The notes below the pieces were generated by a model that saw only the letters and a list, made by a program, of their open reading frames with translations, was not told the DNA's origin and searched no databases. Position numbers and translations under genes: made by a program. DNA of 64,000 bases from an uncultured Alphaproteobacteria bacterium. Its GTDB lineage: Bacteria; Pseudomonadota; Alphaproteobacteria; Micavibrionales; Micavibrionaceae. Below are positions 34,319 through 42,601 of this stretch, piece after piece (position 1 is the stretch's first letter; the number at the start of each line of letters is the position of its first letter). The DNA is taken from assembly GCA_946480475.1 (NCBI GenBank), contig CAMLJM010000004.1, positions 1 through 64,000 of the forward strand, read 5' to 3'.

Positions 34319-36402
34319 TGAATAGCTCAGCCCTTACCATACATTTTGCACCGATTGTCCCGGAACCCACATTGTGGATGATCACATTGTTCGGGCTTTC
34401 TTTCCTGTTGCTCTCGGCAGCGCTGTTCCGTGCCGGGGTTATCACCCGCGCTTTATGTGTTACGGGCTTCCTGCTTGTATTTTTAAATCCCTCGCTTGTT
34501 GAGGAACAACGCGAACCCGTCAATGATGTGGCCGTCGTTATAGCTGATCGGTCCCCATCCGAAAAAATTGGTGATCGCGAAGCCCGTCTGGATAAAACAC
34601 TGGAATATTTGCGTCAGAAGTTATCTGCACAGGATGGTCTTGACCTACGCGTAATCGAAGCGCCGTTAACAGATGCGGCAACGGCGCGTGAGACCAAACT
34701 TTTCGAAGCCGTGGATCAGGCACTAGCTGATGTGCCTGTGGCCCGTCGTGCCGGGGTCATACTGCTCACCGACGGCCAGGTGCATGATGTGCCTACACTG
34801 CCCGCCCTGATAAAGGATTATGGCCCCGTTCATACGTTGCTGACGGGACGCAAGAATGAGCGAGACCGTCAATTAGTGCTCACCGAGGCTCCTGCTTATG
34901 GCATCGTTGGCCAGGAAGTCACTGTGCGCTACCGTGTTGAAGATCCATCAGCGCAGGATGACGAATATGCCACTGTTACCATTCGTCAGGATAATACGCC
35001 CGGTAAAATGGATATGGCCCCGATCAATGAAGACCGCACAGTACAGGTCAAAGTCAACCATGCCGGTCAGAACATCGTTTATATCGAAGCATCAGGCACG
35101 GATGGTGAACTGACCTTAGCCAATAACAAGGCCCCGATTATCATCAATGGTGTCCGAGACCGCCTGAAAGTTCTTTTGGTTTCAGGGCAACCACACGCCG
35201 GTGGACGCACGTGGCGTAACCTGCTGACATCGGACCCTGGTGTTGATCTGGTGCACTTCACTATTCTTCGTGAACCCGAAAAGCTCGATATGACGCCACA
35301 TACGGAATTATCGCTGATTGCTTTCCCGTTCCGTGAGCTCTTTGAGGTAAAACTTTATGACTTTGATCTGATCATCTTTGATCGTTACGGCGTCAATCGC
35401 ATCCTGCCTAATTACTATTTTGCCAATATTGCCGAGTATGTGAAGAAAGGTGGCGCTTTATTGGAAGCCAGCGGCCCCAGCTTTGCCGGTAAGGACACAC
35501 TCTTTAGCACGGCATTACAGGATATTCTTCCAGGTCAACCTACGGGGGCCGTTTTTAGCGAAAGCTTCAAGCCACATCTCACCGATGTTGGTAAGCGCCA
35601 CCCCGTTACACAGGATCTAAGCTGGCCGGGTAGTACGGTTACCGAGCCCGGTTGGGGCTCATGGATGCGTCAGGTCGGCGTGACGCCACGTGGCGGGCAG
35701 ACCGTGATGTCAGGATATAGTGACATGCCGCTGCTTATACTTAACCGTGTCGAAGAAGGCCGTGTCGCACAGCTGGCATCCGACCAGATATGGTTATGGT
35801 CGCGTGGTTATGAAGGCGGCGGACCGCAAACAGAACTGCTGCGCCGTCTGGCACACTGGTTGATGAAAGAACCTGAACTGGAAGAGAACGCCTTATTCGT
35901 GCAGATGGATGGCAACACGATGCTTGTACGCCGTCGTTCACTGCAGAATGTGCCGATGGATATCACCATGATTTCACCGGACAATAAAAGCGAGACCGTC
36001 ACACTAACCCCACAGCCAAATGGTTTACTGGAAGCCCGTATCGAAGCGCAACAGCTTGGTATCTACACATTTGATGACGGCATGCAGGAACGATTTGCCC
36101 TGGTTGGCGATCTGAATCCACCGGAATTGCGCGGTGTGCGTACAACAGCTGACATTCTGAAACCTGTGGCAACTGAATCCGGCGGTACAGTGCAGTGGCT
36201 GGTGGATAACGCCACACCCGACATCCGTTTCGTAACCAATGGCAAGGTATTCGGCGGCCACAACTGGATCGGGCTGAAATCGAACAACAGCTATCAGGTA
36301 ACCGGCGTGAAAGACACACCGTTCCTGCCTGACTGGGTTTACGTTCTTTTATTGATGGTGCTGGTTGCAGGATCCTGGTGGCTTGAAGGCCGACGGAACT
36401 GA
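34315..36402 (+). CDS. GATase-like/VWA-like membrane protein of the MoxR cluster
   Basis: A protein of 695 residues. Two N-terminal helices (about 20-40 and 45-63) precede a domain with VAVVIADRSPSEKIGDREARLDKTLEYLRQKL and GVILLTDGQVHDVPTLP, resembling a VWA-type fold with DxS and TDG loops. Next are an Ig-like region and a class I glutamine-amidotransferase-like segment: KVLLVSGQPHAGGRTWRNLLTSDPG, FDLIIFDRYGV, EYVKKGGALLEASGPSFAG. A C-terminal helix (VYVLLLMVLVAGSWWLEGRR) anchors it. It is the last member of the MoxR/DUF58/DUF4159 unit. The last 64 bases overlap the convergent response-regulator gene. Confidence 0.85.
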   Translation: MMNSSALTIHFAPIVPEPTLWMITLFGLSFLLLSAALFRAGVITRALCVTGFLLVFLNPSLVEEQREPVNDVAVVIADRSPSEKIGDREARLDKTLEYLRQKLSAQDGLDLRVIEAPLTDAATARETKLFEAVDQALADVPVARRAGVILLTDGQVHDVPTLPALIKDYGPVHTLLTGRKNERDRQLVLTEAPAYGIVGQEVTVRYRVEDPSAQDDEYATVTIRQDNTPGKMDMAPINEDRTVQVKVNHAGQNIVYIEASGTDGELTLANNKAPIIINGVRDRLKVLLVSGQPHAGGRTWRNLLTSDPGVDLVHFTILREPEKLDMTPHTELSLIAFPFRELFEVKLYDFDLIIFDRYGVNRILPNYYFANIAEYVKKGGALLEASGPSFAGKDTLFSTALQDILPGQPTGAVFSESFKPHLTDVGKRHPVTQDLSWPGSTVTEPGWGSWMRQVGVTPRGGQTVMSGYSDMPLLILNRVEEGRVAQLASDQIWLWSRGYEGGGPQTELLRRLAHWLMKEPELEENALFVQMDGNTMLVRRRSLQNVPMDITMISPDNKSETVTLTPQPNGLLEARIEAQQLGIYTFDDGMQERFALVGDLNPPELRGVRTTADILKPVATESGGTVQWLVDNATPDIRFVTNGKVFGGHNWIGLKSNNSYQVTGVKDTPFLPDWVYVLLLMVLVAGSWWLEGRRN

Positions 36403-37064
36403 TCCATAATGCCCATTTCACGGGCTTTCAAAGCAACTTGTGTTCTGTTTTGCGCACCCAGCTTTTTGCAAAGGCTGCGTACATGCAACTTCACAGTCAC
36501 AACCTGCAATCCTAAAGCCGATGCAATGACTTTATTGGATTCACCTTGCAGCAAATGGCCCAGAACATCCATCTCACGTGTTGTAAGATGCACAGAACCT
36601 GTTCCGTCCTGATTAGCCGCTTTGTCTACTGCCGGTTGGAACGTCGGCTCATACGAGGGCATCAGGCGATTGGTATTGTGATCCAGCGGAATAAATTTCT
36701 CACCAGCCGTAATTTGCTGGAAGCCTTTCACCATGGCATGGCCCGGCATTGTTTTGGGGAAGTAACCGACGGCGCCTAATTCCAGCGACATTTTGACTTC
36801 TTCTTCATTGGCAATACCAGACATCAGCGCCACGCGCAGGTCAGGCCAAGTCTGGCGAATTTTTTTCAAACCCTGAAAACCGTTCATGCCCGGCATGCGA
36901 TAATCAAGCAGTACCAAATCATAGGCGTGATCGGCCTCCAGGATGTCGACGACTTCCTTGATGTCACGCGCTACAGTAATCGCATAACGTGGCTCTATCT
37001 GATTTATATAAAGCGTCAGCGCGTCGCGGAACAATGTGTGGTCGTCAGCTATTAATATCTTCAT
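36339..37064 (-). CDS. Orphan NarL/LuxR-family response regulator
   Basis: A protein of 241 residues. The receiver domain has the acidic pair Asp7-Asp8, phospho-acceptor Asp54 (VLLDYRMPGMNG) and Lys104 (FPKTMPG). The C-terminal GerE/LuxR HTH starts at HLTTREMDVLGHLLQGESNKVIASALGLQVVTVKLHVRSLCKKL. Between them is a linker of about 40 residues. No histidine kinase is adjacent, so it is an orphan by context. Its 3' end overlaps the convergent GATase-like gene by 64 bases, and the final 25 residues are not conserved in character. A TGATATTATCA dyad lies 24 bases before its start. Confidence 0.9.
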   Translation of the reverse strand: MKILIADDHTLFRDALTLYINQIEPRYAITVARDIKEVVDILEADHAYDLVLLDYRMPGMNGFQGLKKIRQTWPDLRVALMSGIANEEEVKMSLELGAVGYFPKTMPGHAMVKGFQQITAGEKFIPLDHNTNRLMPSYEPTFQPAVDKAANQDGTGSVHLTTREMDVLGHLLQGESNKVIASALGLQVVTVKLHVRSLCKKLGAQNRTQVALKAREMGIMDQFRRPSSHQDPATSTINKRT

Positions 37065-37087
37065 GCTTCTGCCCTTATTTTTCTTTC

Positions 37088-37098
37088 TGATATTATCA
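37088..37098. promoter_or_regulatory. Dyad TGATATTATCA upstream of the response regulator
   Basis: A perfect 11-base palindrome in the 201-base gap between the response-regulator start (37064) and the lytic transglycosylase stop. Possible operator; weak evidence by itself. Confidence 0.25.
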
Positions 37099-37265
37099 AT
37101 AAATGTAGGGTACGGGACGCAGAGGAGTAATACTTTTGTATAGTTTATTCTAACATCCTATGAAGCTCCCATAAAGTATGGAAGATCCCACAAAATACAG
37201 AATCAGCGAAAAGTATATGAATTACAGCCGCTTAATCAACAGGCAACATACAAAAAGGTATTATG

Positions 37266-39278
37266 TTACTGCAACGACACATGCAAGGGCGTGCTAACGC
37301 TGCGCTGAATTGCCTTCATCTTCAAACGATAGATATAAGTGGACTCCATAACGCGCTGTACATAATTGCGCGTTTCATCAAACGGTATCAACTCGATCCA
37401 GTCGATCATATCAATATCGCCCTTACGGGGATCACCGAAACGCGCGATCCATTTATTGACGTTACCCATGCCGCCGTTATACGCAGCGATGGCTAGCGGA
37501 TATGAACCATCATAATAATCTATCAACTGGCCAAGATAATCGTCACCCAAATCAATATTGTGTTCAGGACGCGTAATCAGCCAATCAGTCTGATGGGCGA
37601 TGCCTTTTTTCCTGGCAACTTCACGTGCCGTTGCCGGCATCAGTTGCATGTAGCCGCGCGCGCCCACAGGACTCATGGCTTGCGGGTCAAACTGGCTTTC
37701 CTGGCGGATCACGCCGTGCACCAGTGCCCATTCCTGTTGCACGGTACGCATGCGCGGCAGGATGGTGGGGAATGCGTGATCCACCATCATGATGTTTTTC
37801 TCCAACCCCTTTTTCGCGATACGCACGGCATTGTGGTAATGCTCGAGAGATTCAGAAAGATCAGCAATCAAAATGTATTCTTCAGGATCTTTGATATTGC
37901 TGGCCATGGCATCCAGAAACTCTGTCGTCTCCTTCCAGTACCCTGCCTGATGCAGAAGCTTGGCAGCTTTCACAATATTCTTGTTATAGAAGCGACTCTC
38001 GGCCCCCAATGTACGCTCGGGCGGCACCTGTTGCGGCGGACGTGCGTCTGATGATAGCGCGCCAATAGCCATCTGCCCGTAAAAGGCTGTTTGATAGCGT
38101 GCAGCCGTTTGATACCACTGTTTCGCAATATCATCGCGATCCAATTTCTCGCTGGCCTTGCCTGCCCAATAAGCCCCACGTGATTTACTGATCGGCGTCG
38201 ATGTTCCGTTATATAAAGCTTCAAAGTGGCCAAATGCCTTATCAGCCTGCTTGTTAAACTTCAGCGCCAGCCAACCTGCCATGAATTCAGCCGCTGCAAA
38301 ATCAGCACCCTCTTTCATGCCGTGTTTGGAAACCACCAGATAAGCCGTACGATAATCTTTCTTATCGATCAGGCGACGCGCCATAATGTTACGCTCTTTC
38401 CACCATTCACCAATGTTGGGGATTTGCGAAGGTGGCGGCATGTTCTGCAATATCTCTATCGCGCCAAAATCCATGTTGTTTTTCCGACGCCAGCGCAGGC
38501 GTTCCAGCATGAAACCCGGATCATCCTGCAGATGTGCGGGTACAGCACGAACAAGGCCATCAATACCCGGGCGACTTTCAGCCAGGCCAATACGCGCTTC
38601 AGCCAAGGCAGGATAACCCTTGCCAATCATGCGCGCCAAGGCACGGGCATTCGTGTATTGCTTGCGGAAAAGTACGGTATTTAACCGCGCGATATGCGCT
38701 GAGTGATCTATCATGGCCGCATAACGCCCCATGAAGAAAGCTTGCTCTTCATTATTTAAAGACGCTTTCGGCCACCAGTCATTCAAGCGTTTTTCAGCGA
38801 TCTGTGACTGCCCCTGATTTACAAGTGCTTCCACATACCTTGCCATACCCTTAGCAGTTTGCGGGCCATTGTCATCAAACCAGTCCATCACTTCTTTGTC
38901 AGACAATGTTGCTGGCATTGATTTTTCTGCAAGTTCTTTCAAAGTATTCTGTCGCGGCCAGTCCGGGTTATCACGGATGAAATCGCTGATGCGATCGAAA
39001 TCAACGGTTTTTGTTTCAGGGCGCGTAAAATTCAGCCAGTCGTATAGCGCTATGGCTGATTTATCCTGCGACTGCGAAATCAGTCGCTTGGCATCCGTCC
39101 AGCGTCCTTGTTTTGCTGCCTGAAGCCCCTGCACGATCATCTGGCGGCTCTCTTTTGTCAGCGCAACGACAGGGGTATCCTGCGTATCATCGACTGCTTC
39201 CGCTGCTACCAACGGCATACTCATGGCGCAGAGCATCAAAAATGCAAGGCTTGCCTTGCGCACAGGGCGTGAGGGCAT
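37266..39278 (-). CDS. slt: Soluble lytic murein transglycosylase
   Basis: About 670 residues. A signal peptide (RKASLAFLMLCAMSMPLVAAEA) leads to a long alpha-superhelical region (U and L domains) and then the SLT catalytic domain: HGVIRQESQFDPQAMSPVGARGYMQLMPATAREVARKKGI, with catalytic Glu in RQES, and AIAAYNGGMGNVNKWIARFG. It cleaves peptidoglycan glycan strands in the periplasm and leaves 1,6-anhydroMurNAc ends. The start at 39278 is preferred because the ATG at 39320 would overlap the dapA start region; neither has a strong Shine-Dalgarno. It is divergent from dapA with about 33 bases between the starts, so promoters must overlap coding sequence. Confidence 0.9.
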   Translation of the reverse strand: MPSRPVRKASLAFLMLCAMSMPLVAAEAVDDTQDTPVVALTKESRQMIVQGLQAAKQGRWTDAKRLISQSQDKSAIALYDWLNFTRPETKTVDFDRISDFIRDNPDWPRQNTLKELAEKSMPATLSDKEVMDWFDDNGPQTAKGMARYVEALVNQGQSQIAEKRLNDWWPKASLNNEEQAFFMGRYAAMIDHSAHIARLNTVLFRKQYTNARALARMIGKGYPALAEARIGLAESRPGIDGLVRAVPAHLQDDPGFMLERLRWRRKNNMDFGAIEILQNMPPPSQIPNIGEWWKERNIMARRLIDKKDYRTAYLVVSKHGMKEGADFAAAEFMAGWLALKFNKQADKAFGHFEALYNGTSTPISKSRGAYWAGKASEKLDRDDIAKQWYQTAARYQTAFYGQMAIGALSSDARPPQQVPPERTLGAESRFYNKNIVKAAKLLHQAGYWKETTEFLDAMASNIKDPEEYILIADLSESLEHYHNAVRIAKKGLEKNIMMVDHAFPTILPRMRTVQQEWALVHGVIRQESQFDPQAMSPVGARGYMQLMPATAREVARKKGIAHQTDWLITRPEHNIDLGDDYLGQLIDYYDGSYPLAIAAYNGGMGNVNKWIARFGDPRKGDIDMIDWIELIPFDETRNYVQRVMESTYIYRLKMKAIQRSVSTPLHVSLQ

Positions 39279-39311
39279 TACATTCAATACTGAGAAAGGA
39301 ATATCCCTGTC

Positions 39312-40220
39312 ATGTTTCATGGTTCGATAACCGCTTTAATTACACCGTTCAAAGACGGCGAGATTGACTGGCCTGCATTTGACGATCTGATTGAATGGCA
39401 GATCGAACAGGGAATTCATGGGCTTGTCCTTTGTGGAACCACAGGCGAGTCACCTACGCTTACAAATGACGAGTATAAGCGTATTGTCGAACGTGGTGTT
39501 GCTCTGGTCAAGAAGAGAATCCCGGTTATTGCCGGTACGGGTTCGAATGCCACAGCAAAAACAATTGAGCTGACAAAACATGCTTACGAAGCGGGCGCAG
39601 ACGCTGCGCTCATTGTCACGCCTTATTATAACAAACCGACACAGGAAGGCCTGTACGCTCATTACGAAGCCGTAGCCAAGGCTGTAGATATTCCCATTAT
39701 TATTTATAATATTCCTGGCCGCTGCGTTGTGGATATGTCTGTGGATACTATGGCACGACTGGCAAAACTGCCGAATATTGTCGGCGTCAAGGATGCGACA
39801 TCCGACCTTTCCCGCGTTAAGAAAACCAAAGCCGCCATCAGCAAACCATTTTGCCAATTGTCAGGTGACGATCTGACAACATTGGGCTTCCTGCAGGAAG
39901 GTGGCGATGGTTGCATCTCCGTCGTATCGAATATCGCCCCCGCTTTGGCTGCCGAACTTCAGCAAAGCTGGCGAGATGGTAACCCTGCGATAGCCGCCGA
40001 TATCGATAGACGCCTGCTGCCCCTGAGCAAGGCACTGTTTGTCGAAACATCCCCTGCCCCTGTTAAATATGCAGCCAGCCGTCTGGGTTTAAGTACCGAT
40101 GAAGTGCGTCTGCCGCTCGTACGTGCCAGCGAGAAAGCCCGTGCAGCGGTTGATGAAACCATGGAAAATGCGGGACTGCTGGTCAGCGGAAAACCAGCGC
40201 AGGCCCGTGCCATCGGCTGA
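39312..40220 (+). CDS. dapA: 4-hydroxy-tetrahydrodipicolinate synthase
   Basis: A 302-residue TIM-barrel aldolase that condenses pyruvate with aspartate semialdehyde in lysine and diaminopimelate synthesis. Signatures: GSITALITPFKDGEIDW, GLVLCGTTGESPTLT, VTPYYNKPTQEGLYAHYEA, IIYNIPGRCVVDMS (active-site Tyr) and GVKDATSDLSRV (Schiff-base Lys). AAAGGA is placed 10 bases before the ATG. It feeds meso-DAP to peptidoglycan, a sensible neighbour of the divergent murein transglycosylase. It is followed by smpB after 60 bases. Confidence 0.95.
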   Translation: MFHGSITALITPFKDGEIDWPAFDDLIEWQIEQGIHGLVLCGTTGESPTLTNDEYKRIVERGVALVKKRIPVIAGTGSNATAKTIELTKHAYEAGADAALIVTPYYNKPTQEGLYAHYEAVAKAVDIPIIIYNIPGRCVVDMSVDTMARLAKLPNIVGVKDATSDLSRVKKTKAAISKPFCQLSGDDLTTLGFLQEGGDGCISVVSNIAPALAAELQQSWRDGNPAIAADIDRRLLPLSKALFVETSPAPVKYAASRLGLSTDEVRLPLVRASEKARAAVDETMENAGLLVSGKPAQARAIG

Positions 40221-40280
40221 TTTTCTCATAAAACGTCTTTTTCCCTTCGTTTTAGCGCCACTTCGCGCTAAGTATTTCGC

Positions 40281-40775
40281 ATGGCTCAGAAAAAGGACAA
40301 AAAACCCGGCATGATTTCTATCAACCAGACGGTTGCGGAAAATCGCAAAGCCCGATTTGAATACCATCTGGAAGAAACCTTTCAGGCGGGGATCGTGCTT
40401 GTCGGCACGGAAGTTAAATCCTTGCGCCTGGGCCAATGCAGCCTGAATGAATCTTTCGCAGGTGAACATAACGGAGAAATCTGGCTTTATAACGCACACA
40501 TTCCTGAATATATGCAGGCAGGTAAACATCTGCAGCACCAACCGAAGCGCCCCCGTAAACTGCTTTTGAATCAACGTGAGATCAACAAGCTGATGGGTTC
40601 GATCACGCGCGATGGTTACACGCTGGTGCCAACAAAGCTTTATTTTGATGCACGCGGGCGGGCAAAGCTGGAAATCGCCCTCGCCAAAGGTAAGCAGTTG
40701 CATGACAAACGCGCCTCTATCAAAGACCGTGACTGGGGCCGTGACAAGCAACGTATTATGAGAGATCGCGGCTAG
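40281..40775 (+). CDS. smpB: SsrA-binding protein SmpB
   Basis: A protein of 164 residues. [64 protein letters not shown] and [20 protein letters not shown] are standard, and the basic tail [29 protein letters not shown] enters the ribosome decoding centre. It works with tmRNA to rescue stalled ribosomes. The dapA-smpB order is common in alphaproteobacteria. A strong terminator follows directly. Confidence 0.95.
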   Translation: MAQKKDKKPGMISINQTVAENRKARFEYHLEETFQAGIVLVGTEVKSLRLGQCSLNESFAGEHNGEIWLYNAHIPEYMQAGKHLQHQPKRPRKLLLNQREINKLMGSITRDGYTLVPTKLYFDARGRAKLEIALAKGKQLHDKRASIKDRDWGRDKQRIMRDRG

Positions 40776-40778
40776 TAA

Positions 40779-40806
40779 AAAACCCCGGAAAATATTCCGG
40801 GGTTTT
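40779..40806. terminator. Bidirectional terminator between smpB and recA
   Basis: AAAACCCCGGAA, AATA loop, TTCCGGGGTTTT; a 12-base perfect stem with T-runs on both strands. It can end both smpB (plus) and recA (minus) transcripts. Confidence 0.92.
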
Positions 40807-40853
40807 GTTATAGGAGGCCTGGTGGGAGAACAAGCCGTCTTATTTCTTATTGG

Positions 40854-42017
40854 TTAGCCAGCCGCCTTTTTCGACTTACGGCCTGATGGCACATCGTCAT
40901 CATTTGCAAGCTCGGCTGGTGATGGCCCCTCGAGCGCTTCTGCAGCCTCTTCATCATTATCCGGTCCTGTCAGCATAGCATCTGCTACCACACCTGCCTG
41001 TTGGCGGATTTGATTTTCCAGCTTCGCCGCAATCTCAGGATTATCCTTCATGAATTTCTTCGCATTTTCACGGCCCTGACCAATACGCTGACCATCATAG
41101 GCAAACCAGGCGCCTGATTTCTCAACCAGGTTGCTCTGGACGCCGATATCAATCAATTCACCGGTTTTTGAAATGCCTTCGCCGTACATGATGTCAAACT
41201 CAACCTGACGGAACGGAGGCGCCATCTTGTTTTTTACAACTTTCACACGGGTCTGGTTACCGGTGACAGTCTCACCATCCTTGATCGAACCAATACGACG
41301 GATATCAAGACGAACGGAAGCGTAGAACTTCAGCGCGTTACCGCCCGTTGTTGTTTCAGGAGAACCAAACATCACGCCGATTTTCATACGGATCTGGTTG
41401 ATGAAGATAACAACACAATTGGAACGTGAAATAGAACCCGTAATCTTACGTAGCGCCTGAGACATCAAGCGCGCCTGAAGACCCATGTGGCTGTCGCCCA
41501 TTTCGCCTTCAAGTTCAGCACGTGGCACCAATGCCGCGACAGAGTCAACCACCAGCACGTCAATCGCTCCGGAGCGTACCAGCGTATCAGCAATTTCCAA
41601 CGCCTGTTCACCGGCATCCGGCTGGGAGATCAGGAGATTGTCAACATTCACACCCAGCTTTTTAGCATAACCAGGGTCAAGTGCATGTTCCGCATCGATA
41701 ATGGCGCAAGTGCCGCCTGCTTTTTGCGCTTCAGCAATAACCTGCAGCGCCAATGTTGTTTTACCCGATGATTCAGGACCATAAATTTCTGTGATACGTC
41801 CACGGGGCAAGCCACCGATGCCAAGACCGATATCCAGACCCAGGGAACCTGTTGATACCGCCTCTACATAGACCTGTGCGTTCTCGCCGGTGAGTTTCAT
41901 GATCGAACCCTTGCCGAAGGCACGTTCAATCTGCGCCAAGGCGGCGTCTAGGGCTTTACTCTTTTCGGCGGGGGACTGGCTCATATTTTCACCTGTTTTC
42001 AGCGCTGTTACGGACAT
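40854..42017 (-). CDS. recA: Recombinase A
   Basis: A 387-residue DNA recombinase and SOS coprotease. Walker [10 protein letters not shown] follows [20 protein letters not shown] is the Walker B region; loops [66 protein letters not shown] are canonical. The acidic C-terminal tail ends in Lys/Gly. The start at 42017 has AAAGGAG eight bases upstream; the longer frame (from 42059) has no ribosome site. The leader carries an inverted repeat (see 42108-42141), but I found no textbook alphaproteobacterial GTTC-N7-GTTC LexA box. Confidence 0.97.
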   Translation of the reverse strand: MSVTALKTGENMSQSPAEKSKALDAALAQIERAFGKGSIMKLTGENAQVYVEAVSTGSLGLDIGLGIGGLPRGRITEIYGPESSGKTTLALQVIAEAQKAGGTCAIIDAEHALDPGYAKKLGVNVDNLLISQPDAGEQALEIADTLVRSGAIDVLVVDSVAALVPRAELEGEMGDSHMGLQARLMSQALRKITGSISRSNCVVIFINQIRMKIGVMFGSPETTTGGNALKFYASVRLDIRRIGSIKDGETVTGNQTRVKVVKNKMAPPFRQVEFDIMYGEGISKTGELIDIGVQSNLVEKSGAWFAYDGQRIGQGRENAKKFMKDNPEIAAKLENQIRQQAGVVADAMLTGPDNDEEAAEALEGPSPAELANDDDVPSGRKSKKAAG

Positions 42018-42107
42018 GATTTGTTCTCCTTTATTGTCACAGTTTCCGCAGTCCGGCAACGCCGCGCTGCATAGGGATTCGAGTTATCACCATACGAATG
42101 TACCCTA

Positions 42108-42141
42108 TTTGTTCTTTTTGTAAAGCTGAAACGAGAACAAA
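42108..42141. promoter_or_regulatory. Inverted repeat TTTGTTCT-N18-AGAACAAA between recA and the divergent gene
   Basis: Eight-base perfect arms with an 18-base spacer, about 90 bases before recA and 96 before the 42237 gene. The GTTC/GAAC cores recall LexA half-sites, but the spacing does not match the known alphaproteobacterial box, so an SOS role is only a guess. Confidence 0.3.
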
Positions 42142-42236
42142 ACGAGATTTTTGTGTGTATTTTTATTGTGCAATGACGGCATATTGTTTATATTTTTCAT
42201 AATTTAACCCCCTTTATGGCCCGGGAGTATGACAAC

Positions 42237-42584
42237 ATGAAACTGACATTTAATGCCGATCTCTTCCCTGAAGAGGGCATCGCCACACATAGTGGCAAGT
42301 TGGTCATTGTTAACGGCGCCACCGGGATAGACAGTGTCGAGATTCGCCGCGATACTGTGGAAGGTCAGCAACTACAGACCCAGTATCATCTGGGCTATCA
42401 GCAGCCTGATCACTATCAAGGGTGCGATACGATTGAAATTCTTTTCTCCGCGGCATCCCGAGGAGATGTCGTCGAGAAGATACGTGCTGGTATTGAGGTG
42501 ACATCGCTTGGCCTATGGCTGGACGCCCTGTCTCGTCAAAGCCCTTTGCGTCAAAATTTCAAAGTTGAAGGCCTGTTCCTGTAG
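42237..42584 (+). CDS. Small hypothetical protein between recA and cckA
   Basis: A protein of 115 residues from ATG 42237, chosen because GGGAG precedes it by nine bases; the ATG at 42216 has none. No family recognised. It is soluble and beta-rich in appearance (MKLTFNADLFPEEGIATHSGKLVIVNG, SVEIRRDTVEGQQLQTQYHLGYQQ, CDTIEILFSAASRGDVVEKIRAGIEV). It converges on cckA with 17 bases between the stop codons. It could belong to a SOS-controlled divergent pair with recA, but nothing proves it. Confidence 0.6.
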   Translation: MKLTFNADLFPEEGIATHSGKLVIVNGATGIDSVEIRRDTVEGQQLQTQYHLGYQQPDHYQGCDTIEILFSAASRGDVVEKIRAGIEVTSLGLWLDALSRQSPLRQNFKVEGLFL

Positions 42585-42601
42585 GGTAAGCCGACCGGGC
42601 A

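Noticed and set aside
42018..42059. Earlier RecA start at 42059
   Set aside because: No ribosome site, while ATG 42017 has AAAGGAG at correct spacing.
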